Assembly: GCA_964530325.1 (NCBI GenBank)
Contig: CAZHAX010000008.1
Location: forward strand, 62,001-126,000
Direction: 5' to 3'
From: CAZHAX01 sp964530325
GTDB lineage: Bacteria > Chloroflexota > Anaerolineae > B4-G1
DNA: 64,000 nt
Below, piece after piece: positions 50,307-59,120 of the stretch. The position numbers and the translations under genes are program-made. The notes beneath the pieces are model-generated. The model saw only the letters and a list, made by a program, of their open reading frames with translations. It was not told the origin of the DNA and searched no databases. Each line of letters starts with the position of its first letter. Position 1 is the first letter of the stretch.

Positions 50307-51422
50307 CTACCTCGCCTGGCTGAGCAGGGCCTCAACAATGCGCCTGCTTGCCTGTCCATCTCCATATATGTCAAGTGGCCGCGCCATGTCTGCGTAGGCA
50401 GCCTCGTCGTCCAGCAGTCTGGACACCTCGTCCACAATCCGCGCCTCGTCTGTGCCTACGAGACGGGCCACCCCTGCATCTATCCCTTCCGGCCGCTCAC
50501 TGACGCTGCGCATCACCAGCACAGGCTTGCCCAGTGAAGGGGCCTCCTCCTGGATCCCCCCGGAATCAGTCAGTATCAGGTATGCACGCTTCATCAGGTG
50601 GACCAGCGATCCGTACCCCTGCGGCTCTGTGAGCGAAACATTGGATATCCCCTCAAGGCGCGGGTATGCCACGCCGGTCACATTCGGGTTGAGATGGACC
50701 GGGTACACGAACTGCACGTCGGGATAGCGCTCCGCCAGGCAACGCAGCGCAGCGCAGATACGCTCGAGGCCGGCTCCAAAAGACTCGCGCCGGTGGGCTG
50801 TCACCAAGACAATGCGCTCAGCCCAGAGCGGTATGTCCGCCAGAGCAGCCTCGACAGAGGGAAGCTCAGTGCCGGCGATCTGGAGCAATGCGTCAATCAC
50901 CGTGTTGCCGGTCACGAATATGGTGCCCTCTGCAATGCCCTCCGCCAGCAGGTTCTCGCGCGCCTGAGGAGTAGGGGCAAAGTGCAGGTCAGCCAACGAG
51001 TCCGCCAGGATACGGTTGATCTCCTCGGGATACGGGCGATACTTGTCACCGGTGCGGAGCCCAGCCTCGACGTGCCCAAAGGGCCGCCGGCTGTAGTAGC
51101 AGGCCAGGGCCGTCGCCATCACCGACGTAGTGTCGCCCTGGGCGAGCACCCAGTCTGGCTCCACGTCCAACAGGACCGACTCCATCGCAGAAAGCACGGC
51201 CGTCGTGACTTGAGTGAGGGTCTGAGCGGTGCGCATCAAGGCAAGGTCATACTCCGGCCTGATACCGAAGAGGTCAAGAACCGGAGCCAGCAGCTCTTGG
51301 TGCTGGCCCGTGACGCAGACGATCGAGTGGATCTGGTCAGCACAGCGCCCGAGTTCTGCCACCACAGGAGCCATCTTGATCGCCTCAGGGCGGGTGCCAA
51401 TAACAGAGAGAACGGTAAGCAC
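50307..51422 (-). CDS. wecB: UDP-N-acetylglucosamine 2-epimerase (non-hydrolysing)
   Basis: 371 residues that interconvert UDP-GlcNAc and UDP-ManNAc. Motifs: GTRPEAIKMAPV, AQGDTTSVMATAL, HVEAGLRTGD, TAHRRESFG and TDSGGIQEEAPSLGKPV. GTG 51422 lies 8 bases after GGAGAA. Together with the dehydrogenase at 39711-41054 it would supply UDP-ManNAcA for the surface glycan. Confidence 0.95.
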   Translation of the reverse strand: MLTVLSVIGTRPEAIKMAPVVAELGRCADQIHSIVCVTGQHQELLAPVLDLFGIRPEYDLALMRTAQTLTQVTTAVLSAMESVLLDVEPDWVLAQGDTTSVMATALACYYSRRPFGHVEAGLRTGDKYRPYPEEINRILADSLADLHFAPTPQARENLLAEGIAEGTIFVTGNTVIDALLQIAGTELPSVEAALADIPLWAERIVLVTAHRRESFGAGLERICAALRCLAERYPDVQFVYPVHLNPNVTGVAYPRLEGISNVSLTEPQGYGSLVHLMKRAYLILTDSGGIQEEAPSLGKPVLVMRSVSERPEGIDAGVARLVGTDEARIVDEVSRLLDDEAAYADMARPLDIYGDGQASRRIVEALLSQAR

Positions 51423-51454
51423 CTGGGCTTTCTCCTACGCACAAGATGCGGAGA

Positions 51455-51844
51455 CTATGAGGTCCACGAGATGATATACACGCCGCCGAGCACCACAACG
51501 ATCCCCAGAATCCGACCTGGAGAGACCTCCTCGTGCAGGAAGGCTGCGGAAACGAACGTGGCGGCGACGACCCCCAGGGCAGTCATCACCGGATACAGAA
51601 AGCTCAGATCGAGGCGAGATAGCAGAAACATGTAGAGGATCACACCCAGCCCATAAGAAGCAATAGCCACCAGGATCAGTGGAGAGAGCATCAACTTGGA
51701 CAGGTACTGACCGAGCGGCATATCTCCGAATTCCCCTAACTGCCGAGTGCCCAGTTTCATCATCGTCTGGGCTACAGCACCGATGATGACTGTGACCACG
51801 ATCCCTATCCACTTGCCCAGCGGTGTAGTCAGAAACGCGGACAT
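51455..51844 (-). CDS. EamA/SMR-like small membrane transporter (ArnE-type)
   Basis: 129 residues with four hydrophobic segments. The end (FLYPVMTALGVVAATFVSAAFLHEEVS in parts; LGIVVVLGGVYII) is typical of EamA/SMR half-transporters such as ArnE/ArnF, which flip undecaprenyl-phosphate sugars. ATG 51844 is chosen since GAGGGGGTG lies upstream. It is first in the polysaccharide operon; the downstream GT2/GT39 pair fits a flippase of polyprenyl-phosphate sugar. Confidence 0.82.
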   Translation of the reverse strand: MSAFLTTPLGKWIGIVVTVIIGAVAQTMMKLGTRQLGEFGDMPLGQYLSKLMLSPLILVAIASYGLGVILYMFLLSRLDLSFLYPVMTALGVVAATFVSAAFLHEEVSPGRILGIVVVLGGVYIISWTS

Positions 51845-52526
51845 GAGCGCCACCCCCTCGTCCGGCTGCCGCCGTCACCACGGCTCAACTCGCGCCTCGG
51901 CACGTGCACGCGTAGATACCTGGTTGTCGGTCGCCCCCTGCCCCGAGACGCCTGCCACCCGACAAGCGACGCCGCTCCTGCGGGCACCGCGCAGACGAGC
52001 ATCGCTCAGCAGACGGCAAGAACCGCGCCTGATGGATTCTACATCACTGAGGTCAAAAAGCAAGACACCGGGACTGATGTGCCTTCTCTCGGTCGAGTTG
52101 GCACCAAGATAGGGCGGGGTTCATTCCCCAGTGACGGCACAAGGAAGTGGCGGAGCTCGCCCCCACCGGGGCAATCGTCTCACTGACCAGTGCGGCATGG
52201 CAGATGGCCGAACCCGCCGCCTGTCCCACAGGCCAGCAGTGCCGCTTCATCCTGCCTGCATCCATCGCCGTCCGCTCCAGCCTGAGGAACTCAGCCACCA
52301 GCACAGTGCCTTGCCATTCGGCACATCGGAGACGACCACGAACGGAGGGATCGGCTCGGGCGCAGGCCCAGGTGCTGGCGGCATACCACGCCCCCACGCG
52401 GCCCGCAGCTCGCCGCCCTTCTCCGCCGCGAACAGCCGAGGAGGAGATCGAGCGGCAGGCCGGAGACACCATGAGACGAAGGGTCAGCAGGAGAACAGGA
52501 TCATCGGACAACGCCTGCTGCCCGGG
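51845..52526. other. Long gap between the two polysaccharide operons
   Basis: 682 bases with no convincing gene. Short open frames exist on both strands (for example 52053-52511 minus, 52147-52602 plus) but lack ribosome sites and family motifs. The only clear signal is the promoter candidate at 52036-52063. The part 52130-52500 could be an eroded gene, but I do not recognise its product. Confidence 0.5.
52036..52063 (-). promoter_or_regulatory. Candidate promoter of the wecB polysaccharide operon
   Basis: Minus-strand TTGCTT (52063-52058) and TAGAAT (52041-52036), spacer 16, about 190 bases before the first gene (51844). Confidence 0.45.
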
Positions 52527-53777
52527 TTACCCGGAGGCAATCGCACGCTTCCTTGACACAATGAGCCAGGCCAGCATCATCCACATCGCGACCATGGCAT
52601 AGATGGGAGTCGACTGGAGCAGCGTCAATCCCCGTAGATGGTGCCACAGCAGACCATGCAGATCGATGGTCACGTAGCCGACTGTGAGGGGGATCAGCAT
52701 CCAGCGGAGCTTACGCTCTCGCCAGGCCTCGCCGGCCAGGACCACTATCGGGATGAGGAGCAACGACAGTTGGTGGTACCAGGTAAAGGGCGTGATGAGC
52801 TGCAGCGCGGTCACAATCAAAGAAAACTCGAGCGGTAATAGCGCTTCGGTGTTTCCGACCCGCCAACAGACAGCGGCGGTAGCGAGGACTAGAACCAGAG
52901 CGGCCACCATACCTGCCGTCCGAGCGAGTCCAGCGTCATCCGCCAATGACCAGCCATAGGAGTGCCTGGTGAACAGGCGGGCGAAGAAGCCATGGAGGCT
53001 CTGATTCGTGGGCTCGGGGAAGAGCCGGCCGGGCTCCCCCAGCTGAACCGCGTTCCTACCGTAGGCTGCCAGGCCTTCCCAGCCAACCAGGAACGTGCCC
53101 AGAAGCAACAGCACAATCAGCACAAGAACGGCAGCCAACAAGGCCTTCCAACGCCTGCACCACAGCAGGTACGCCACCAGCGCGAGAGGAATGACCTTCA
53201 GGCCCGCGCCGACGGCCAGTGCAGCGCCTCCCAATAGCGGCTTCCGGCGCCTCAAAGCCAGCAATGCAGCGGCTAGACTGGCCAGTAGCAGCAGGTTGAC
53301 CTGTCCGGCATGCAGCGTCGTGAGCGGTGGTACGAAGAAGAGCAGAGCACCGAGTGCAATCACCCAGCGGTACGTTTGATCCAGCGTGAGCGCAAGCAAC
53401 CACGCTGCTGTCACCGAGGCTATCGCGCTGAGGGCCAGCCATAGCGCGGCAGCAACGGGCGGCTCAAGTGCCGTGAGGGGCGCAGCAATCTGGGCAGTCA
53501 GCGGCGGATAGCGATACGGACGCGTGTAGTTGGTCACCCCCATCTCAAGCGCCAGGTCATCCCAAGCCTCGTCTTGGATGTCGTAGGCATTCTGGCCCCG
53601 CTGGAAGGCACCAGCAGCCAGGTAGTAGACGAAGAAGTCGACCGGCTTGTCGGCCTTGACTACGTACGTAATCCACCCGGCGTACAGCGCCAGCACCACA
53701 ATGACAAGAACCCAGCGCAGCCAGGTCGCCTGGAGCAAGGCCAACAGACGGCCAACAAGGCCCACTCTAGCCGGCAT
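52527..53777 (-). CDS. GT87 (DUF2029) membrane mannosyltransferase-like protein
   Basis: 416 residues with about ten hydrophobic segments. The first external loop has the family's acidic and Tyr-rich region (DFFVYYLAAGAFQRGQNAYD in parts, then YRYPPLTA) and the HGFFARLFT region. GT87 proteins use polyprenyl-phosphate mannose or arabinose on the outer face. ATG 53777 is 8 bases from GGAGG; an ATG at 53783 abuts that site. It overlaps the end of the upstream GT4 gene by 11 bases and ends the second polysaccharide operon. Confidence 0.83.
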   Translation of the reverse strand: MPARVGLVGRLLALLQATWLRWVLVIVVLALYAGWITYVVKADKPVDFFVYYLAAGAFQRGQNAYDIQDEAWDDLALEMGVTNYTRPYRYPPLTAQIAAPLTALEPPVAAALWLALSAIASVTAAWLLALTLDQTYRWVIALGALLFFVPPLTTLHAGQVNLLLLASLAAALLALRRRKPLLGGAALAVGAGLKVIPLALVAYLLWCRRWKALLAAVLVLIVLLLLGTFLVGWEGLAAYGRNAVQLGEPGRLFPEPTNQSLHGFFARLFTRHSYGWSLADDAGLARTAGMVAALVLVLATAAVCWRVGNTEALLPLEFSLIVTALQLITPFTWYHQLSLLLIPIVVLAGEAWRERKLRWMLIPLTVGYVTIDLHGLLWHHLRGLTLLQSTPIYAMVAMWMMLAWLIVSRKRAIASG

Positions 53778-54942
53778 TCCCATCTCCTCCCCTTTCTTGC
53801 CCAGCGTCAGCGGCCCCGCCCACGCCCAGAGCACACCGGTACACCGCCGCGGTCTCCGCTGCTGCTCGACCCCACGAAAAGCGGGCCGCCTGTTGTCGCC
53901 CCGCCTTTCGCAGCGCGCCGCGCAGGTCAGCATCTTGCAGCAGACCGCGCACGATCTCGGCGATCGATTCCGGGTCACCAGGGTCGAACCGCAGGGCAGC
54001 ATCTCCGGCAATCTCGGGGAGCGAAGACGTGTCACTACACGCCACGGGTGTACCGCAGGCCATAGCCTCCAGCACAGGTAGGCCGAATCCCTCATACAGG
54101 CTTGGGAATACCAGTGCCTGCGCACCAGAGTAGAGGGCTGGCAGATCGGCCGCCGGCACGTACCCGGTCAGGGTCACCTGTTGTCGTGCCGGCGAACGCT
54201 CAAGCCTGGCCAGGAAACCCTCATACAGCCAGCCCAGCTTGCCCGCTATCACCAACCCGTCGGTCAGCCCCTCCGCGCTCAGAGCGCAGAACACCTCAAC
54301 CAGACGGCTCAGGTTCTTGCGCGGTTCGACGGTGCCGACGAAGAGGAGGTACCGCTCCGGCAGGCCGTATTCAGACCGGACCGCTTCCACCATGTGTTGC
54401 GGCTGTGGGCAGAAACGGGGGTCCGCAGCCTCGTGCACCACTGTGATCTTGTCGCCGGACAGGCCGTAGACCTCGATCAGATCGCGCCTTGTGTACTCGG
54501 AGACTGCTATCACGCGCGTGGCCTGCCGGCAGAAGAGCGGCATTGTCAGATTGAGGTACCATCGGTTAAGCCACTTGTGATAGGCTGGCAGATGGTGGAA
54601 TATCAGGTCGTGTACGGTCAGCACAGTAGGTACGCCCCGCAGCGGCATCAAGAGATGCTCAGTGGCGTGGAACAGCTCGGCCCCGGGCACAAGCCGGTTG
54701 AAGCCAAGGTGCGCCAGCTGTCCCATCCAGACCAGCATTCGCCACGGTTTGTAGCCCAGGGAGACGCTGCGCTGCGGGACGTCACAGAGGCCGGTGAGGG
54801 GCTCGACGCCCCTCTCGCGGTTGTAGAAGAGGGCATAGCGGTGCGGCTCAGCCTGGAGCAGCGCCCGGGCGAGGTTCTCGGCGTAGCGACCCAGGCCAGC
54901 CCTGCGATGTACGGCTGCTGAAACGTCAATGTAGGCCGGCAT
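53767..54942 (-). CDS. GT4 family glycosyltransferase
   Basis: 391 residues of the GT-B fold, mannosyltransferase-like: AGLGRYAENLARAL at the N terminus, LTVHDLIF, VGTVEPRKNLSRLVE, and SLYEGFGLPVLEAMACGTPV with the donor-binding Glu residues. The C terminus is a low-complexity Gly/Ala tail that overlaps the next gene. Its specificity cannot be read. Confidence 0.93.
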   Translation of the reverse strand: MPAYIDVSAAVHRRAGLGRYAENLARALLQAEPHRYALFYNRERGVEPLTGLCDVPQRSVSLGYKPWRMLVWMGQLAHLGFNRLVPGAELFHATEHLLMPLRGVPTVLTVHDLIFHHLPAYHKWLNRWYLNLTMPLFCRQATRVIAVSEYTRRDLIEVYGLSGDKITVVHEAADPRFCPQPQHMVEAVRSEYGLPERYLLFVGTVEPRKNLSRLVEVFCALSAEGLTDGLVIAGKLGWLYEGFLARLERSPARQQVTLTGYVPAADLPALYSGAQALVFPSLYEGFGLPVLEAMACGTPVACSDTSSLPEIAGDAALRFDPGDPESIAEIVRGLLQDADLRGALRKAGRQQAARFSWGRAAAETAAVYRCALGVGGAADAGQERGGDGNAG

Positions 54943-54957
54943 TTCCTCCGATCCCGT

Positions 54958-56094
54958 TCAGCATCGTGGGCCAAGCCGCGAGTAGATAGCCGCCGTCTCG
55001 GAGGCCATCCTCTCGGCGGTGAACTCCTCCAGCACCCTGCGACGGCCCTGCTCGCCCATAGTACGAGCTGCCGCAGGATCGCTCAGAATGCGCAGCACTG
55101 CATCGGCGAGAGCGGCCGGCTCGCCCGGAGGGACAACGGTCCCGGTCTCGCCATCCAGTACGGCTTCCCGGTTGCCACCGACGTTGCTGATCACCACGGG
55201 AAGGCGCGTCACCATCGCCTCCAACGGGGCCAGCGGCAGCCCCTCCCACCCTCGCGTGGCGAGCACGAACACGTCCGCAGCCGCCAGCACCTGCCCGACA
55301 TCGCTCACGAAGCCCAGTCGCCGCACGTTTTCTTCAAGGCCGAGAGCCCGGGTTTGCTCGTCAATTCGCCTGTCCAGCGGCCCTCCACCCACAATCAGCA
55401 GGGTGACCGCCGGCAAAGCATCCGCCGCAATCCGCATCGCACGAAGCAGAGTATCGAAATCGCGCGGCTTGTTAAGTCGACAGACTGTAGCCAGCAGCGG
55501 TTCGGCAGGTTCCACCCCCAGCGCAGCACGGGCGTCCGATCGGTTCCAAGTGCATCCGTCCAGCCTCGCGACGTCGATTCCACTGCGGACGGTGAAGGCC
55601 CTTTCCGGCCAGGCAATGCCGTGCAGCACCACGTCGCGCCGCTCCGCATCGGAGTCGCACAGCGTGGCGTCTGTCATGCCCCGCAGCAGTCGCTCCAGCC
55701 ACAGCAAGAAAGCCCGCCTCAGGCCCTTGTAGTGCACAATCGACAGCCCGTGGACGCCGAACACGATTCCCGGCCGCCGCGGCCCCGCGGCAGCGAGCCT
55801 CCCCCAGAGAGCACCCCTAGACCCATGGCAGTGCACGATGTCCCATTGCCCGCCCCGCACCAGGCGGCGAAGCCCGCACAGCTCCCGCAGCGAGAAGCCG
55901 CTGGCTATGTTGAAGAGAAAGCACTCCGCCCCAGCCCGCTTCAGGTCACCCGGCCCCAACTGGCCGCGGTCATCGGGCAGCGCCACGGCCACCTCGAACC
56001 GAAGCGGGTCCAGCTGCTGGGCTAGGCCCCGTACCACCTCCGCCCCTCCACCGTGGGACGAGGCCACGATCTGCAGGACCCGCAGTCTCCTCAT
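54958..56094 (-). CDS. GT4 family glycosyltransferase
   Basis: 378 residues, GT-B fold: QIVASSHGGGAEVVRGLA, DIVHCHGSRGALWG, VCRLNKPRDFDTLLRAM and TRGWEGLPLAPLEAMVTRLP, in which the usual EGFGLP is EGLPLAP. ATG 56094 overlaps the RMD-like gene by 4 bases. It is the product-side neighbour of sugar-nucleotide genes in the second operon. Confidence 0.92.
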   Translation of the reverse strand: MRRLRVLQIVASSHGGGAEVVRGLAQQLDPLRFEVAVALPDDRGQLGPGDLKRAGAECFLFNIASGFSLRELCGLRRLVRGGQWDIVHCHGSRGALWGRLAAAGPRRPGIVFGVHGLSIVHYKGLRRAFLLWLERLLRGMTDATLCDSDAERRDVVLHGIAWPERAFTVRSGIDVARLDGCTWNRSDARAALGVEPAEPLLATVCRLNKPRDFDTLLRAMRIAADALPAVTLLIVGGGPLDRRIDEQTRALGLEENVRRLGFVSDVGQVLAAADVFVLATRGWEGLPLAPLEAMVTRLPVVISNVGGNREAVLDGETGTVVPPGEPAALADAVLRILSDPAAARTMGEQGRRRVLEEFTAERMASETAAIYSRLGPRC

Positions 56095-57041
56095 GACACG
56101 CCGCTTCGCACCCGCTGGCGCCAATCGTCAAGCAGGTCCGAAAGACTCTGCTGCAGCGGGATGGAAGGCTCCCAGCCAGTATCGTCGTTCAGGCGGGATG
56201 GGTCCCCCACGCTGACCGGGACGTCCCCCGGACGCACCTCCGCCTCCCGCTCCGTAACCCGCACACCAGATAGAGCGGCAAGCTCGAGCAGATGCTGCAG
56301 CACATGGCGAACGGGGCGTGCCTGGCCCGAGCAGACGTTGTAGGCTACTCCCTGCCTGCCGCGGTCAAGGATTCCCCAGTAGGCGCGTGCAGCATCTCGC
56401 ACATCGGTGAAATCCCGCTGCGTCGAAAGGTAACGAACGGTGATCTCCGGATCGCTCAACCCGGCCTCTATCTCGGCGACCTGGCGGGCAAGAGTCGCGC
56501 AAACCTGGTCGCGTCTCTCGCCGGGGCCCGTCAAGTTGAAAGTCCTTGCCCTCATCACGGCGATCCCGTGTGCCCGTGCGTATTGCCCGGCCAGCAGGTC
56601 CTGCATGGCCTTGCTGGCTGCATAGTCGGTCAGGGGGCGCAGCGGTGTTTCTTCGCCGATTGGGCAATCGCGCGGCCCTACGGCGCCATACACTGCAGCC
56701 GAGCTGACAACAAGAGTGCGACTGTCCGGCGCACTCTTCTCCACCGCATTCAGAAGCCGGAGAGTACCCAGCACATTTGTGGTGATCAAATCGCCGGGCG
56801 AGATGTGGACGCCGTCCCGGGGCACCGCCCCCGCGAGGTGAAAGACCAGGTCTGGCCTCGCGGCAGCCACCGCGTCATCGGCATCTTCTCGAAGAGTCAG
56901 GTCTGCCTGCCGTCCCTCCACTCCCGGCACAGGCGCGTCGTCGAGAGACAGCCCGTAAACCCGGACACCTTGGTCCAGCGCATACGCCGCCAGGTGACGC
57001 CCCACGAACCCGGTCACACCGGTGATCAAGACCCGGATCAC
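56091..57041 (-). CDS. GDP-4-keto-6-deoxymannose reductase-like SDR (RMD type)
   Basis: 316 residues: TGVTGFVGRHLAAYAL, catalytic SSAAVYG and YAASKAMQDLL, RTFNLTGPGE and a short C-terminal domain. The pattern fits RMD, which makes GDP-rhamnose from GDP-4-keto-6-deoxymannose. No clear GMD gene is present in the window, so the substrate is uncertain. GTG 57041 overlaps the nucleotidyltransferase stop by 4 bases (GTGA). Confidence 0.83.
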   Translation of the reverse strand: MIRVLITGVTGFVGRHLAAYALDQGVRVYGLSLDDAPVPGVEGRQADLTLREDADDAVAAARPDLVFHLAGAVPRDGVHISPGDLITTNVLGTLRLLNAVEKSAPDSRTLVVSSAAVYGAVGPRDCPIGEETPLRPLTDYAASKAMQDLLAGQYARAHGIAVMRARTFNLTGPGERRDQVCATLARQVAEIEAGLSDPEITVRYLSTQRDFTDVRDAARAYWGILDRGRQGVAYNVCSGQARPVRHVLQHLLELAALSGVRVTEREAEVRPGDVPVSVGDPSRLNDDTGWEPSIPLQQSLSDLLDDWRQRVRSGVS

Positions 57042-57757
57042 GCCTTCCCCTCCCCTGGCAGCAACTCATCGGCCCTTTCCGGAAAGTCGGCCACCGCCCG
57101 TTCGTAATCGTCCGGCCGCCCGATATCCATCCAGTATCCGTCGTAGAGGTAGCAGCTCACCTTCTCGCCCGCAGCCGCCAACCTCTTCATCAAATCCGGC
57201 AGATCCAGCCGCACATTCGGCTCCACGAATTCGAGTACGCGGGGTTCCAGAATGTACACCCCCATGCTGACCTTGTATTCGAGCTCGGGTTTCTCTACGT
57301 ACTCGGTCAGCAAACCCTCTTCGTCGAATTCCACCACTCCCAGATCGATCCTGACCTTGCGGGGGTGCACGGCCACAGTGGCAAGGGCACCTGCGCTTTC
57401 GTGGTGTGCCAGCATTGCCGTGAAGTCAATCCCTGTGAGCACGTCTCCGTTCATTACCAGGAAGCGCTCCGTCAGCCCCTCTACAATGCCAAGCGGTCCG
57501 GCAGTGCCCAGCGGCTCCTTCTCTCGCGAGTAGCTGATGTCCACACCAAATCGCTCGCCATCACCGAAGTATGCCTCCAGCAGCTCAGCGAGGTGCCCGA
57601 CCGCGAGGACGAGGTTGGTGAAGCCGTGTTGCGCAAGCTGCCGGACCACGATCTCCAGGATGGGCCTGTCTCCCACCGGCATAAGAGGCTTAGGCAAGAC
57701 CGTCGTGTAGGGCGCAAGGCGAGTCCCGCGGCCGCCGGCAAGTATTACAGCCTTCAT
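57038..57757 (-). CDS. Sugar-phosphate nucleotidyltransferase
   Basis: 239 residues of the RfbA/GMPP-type fold: LAGGRGTRLAPYTTVLPKPL with the GxGTRLxPxTxxxPKPL signature, VMNGDVLTGID (metal Asp) and YWMDIGRPDDYERA at the end. It lacks a C-terminal left-handed helix, so it is a short form. Since RMD-like and SDR genes flank it, a GDP- or dTDP-sugar is expected. ATG 57757 overlaps the previous stop by 4 bases. Confidence 0.9.
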   Translation of the reverse strand: MKAVILAGGRGTRLAPYTTVLPKPLMPVGDRPILEIVVRQLAQHGFTNLVLAVGHLAELLEAYFGDGERFGVDISYSREKEPLGTAGPLGIVEGLTERFLVMNGDVLTGIDFTAMLAHHESAGALATVAVHPRKVRIDLGVVEFDEEGLLTEYVEKPELEYKVSMGVYILEPRVLEFVEPNVRLDLPDLMKRLAAAGEKVSCYLYDGYWMDIGRPDDYERAVADFPERADELLPGEGKA

Positions 57758-58761
57758 ATCCCGTACCTCTCCGGTTCGAATAGATTCGGATGCTCCCGCA
57801 TCCACTCGATCGTGCGCGTGAGTCCTGCCTCGAGCGAGGTCTGCGGGCGCCAGCCGAGCGTTGCCGCAGCCCTCCGCGTATCCGCTCTCAGCCGCCGCAC
57901 CTCACTCGCTGGCGGGCGGAGGCGCTCCGGATCAGTCCTCACCTGAACGTCTCGGCCGACCAGCTGGATGATCAGGCTTGCCAGATCCCCGATGCTGATC
58001 TCGTGATCGCTGCCCAGGTTGAGCGTCTCCCCAACCACCCCGTCCGCTTGGGCAGCTCGCACGAACCCATCCACCACATCCGTGACGTAGGTGAAGTCCC
58101 GCGTGGGAGTCACATCACCCAGCTCGATCTCGCTTCGCCACAACGCTTGCGAGATGATTGTCGGTATTACAGCCCTGGCCGACTGGCGCGGCCCATAGGT
58201 GTTGAAGGGACGCACCGTCACGGCAGGAAGCTCGAATGAACGCACGAAACTCTCCACGAGCTTGTCCGCCCCGATCTTGCTCGCCGAGTATGGGGACTGG
58301 CCCTGCAGCGGGTGATCCTCATCTATGGGGACCCGTCGGGCAGTGCCGTAGACTTCACTGGTGGAGGTATGCAGGAGCCTTGCAGGCTGGTGTCTCCGGG
58401 CAGCCATCAGCACGTTAAGTGTGCCCATAACGTTCGTCTCCGCCACTTCACGGGGGTGAAGGTAGGAATACGGAATGGCAATGAGTGCCCCGAGGTGAAA
58501 AACAACTTCAACGCCTCTCATTGCCTCAGAGACCGCGTCCTCGTCTCGCAGATCGCCAAACACAAGCTCCACGCTGGACCGCACCTCGATCGGGCTCAAG
58601 CCTAGGCAGCCGATGTCAGAGCGGGACGTGTACCTCAAGAAGGCCCGCACACTCGCACCTTCGTCGACCAGCCGGTCGACCAGATGGCTGCCTATGAACC
58701 CCCCGGCCCCCGTCACAAGCACTTGTCGCCGCCTAAGGGTAGAAGGTTTCGATTTCGCCAT
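57754..58761 (-). CDS. Extended SDR, nucleotide-sugar 4,6-dehydratase-like
   Basis: 335 residues: GAGGFIGSHLVDRLVDEG, the catalytic TSEVYGTARRVP and YSASKIGADKLVE, RPFNTYGPRQSARAV, and LEAGLTRTIEW at the end. The TSE triad and YSASK resemble LegB-like and dTDP-glucose 4,6-dehydratases. With the adjacent nucleotidyltransferase and RMD-like reductase it could form a short deoxyhexose pathway. ATG 58761; a longer open frame to 58941 has no ribosome site. Confidence 0.85.
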   Translation of the reverse strand: MAKSKPSTLRRRQVLVTGAGGFIGSHLVDRLVDEGASVRAFLRYTSRSDIGCLGLSPIEVRSSVELVFGDLRDEDAVSEAMRGVEVVFHLGALIAIPYSYLHPREVAETNVMGTLNVLMAARRHQPARLLHTSTSEVYGTARRVPIDEDHPLQGQSPYSASKIGADKLVESFVRSFELPAVTVRPFNTYGPRQSARAVIPTIISQALWRSEIELGDVTPTRDFTYVTDVVDGFVRAAQADGVVGETLNLGSDHEISIGDLASLIIQLVGRDVQVRTDPERLRPPASEVRRLRADTRRAAATLGWRPQTSLEAGLTRTIEWMREHPNLFEPERYGI

Positions 58762-59120
58762 CACGCCGTCGCTCCTCCATTGTCTCACCAGCGTTGCTGG
58801 GAGCCCGCCGCGCACTCTACCACTGCCCCACCCGCCCGCAAGCGCCGGCGGCGACAGCGGCGCCGCAAGAACGCAGGCGCATCCCCGCGGAGTCGATCCG
58901 CAGGATGCGCTCGCCGCGACACTGGAAGCGCGCCTGGTCAAGCTCCTGCATCAGGAAGGCCTAGTCCGTCCGGCACGACACGCCGCCACCCCCAGGCTAT
59001 CATCGTGCGTGGCCATCCTGGACCCATAGTCCCTGCGCGAAAGGCGCAAAGGGAGACCCGGAGCATCATCTGCACCTCCGCCTCGGCACATGCCAGCCAG
59101 GCAACCAGGTTCCATCCGCT
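58762..59120. other. Gene-free gap inside the second polysaccharide operon
   Basis: 359 bases without a supported gene, unusual in an operon with otherwise minimal spacing. It contains a two-step hairpin, GCGCATCC (58877-58884) / GGATGCGC (58903-58910) with inner GCGGA/TCCGC, but no U tract. No clear promoter was found. Confidence 0.5.
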
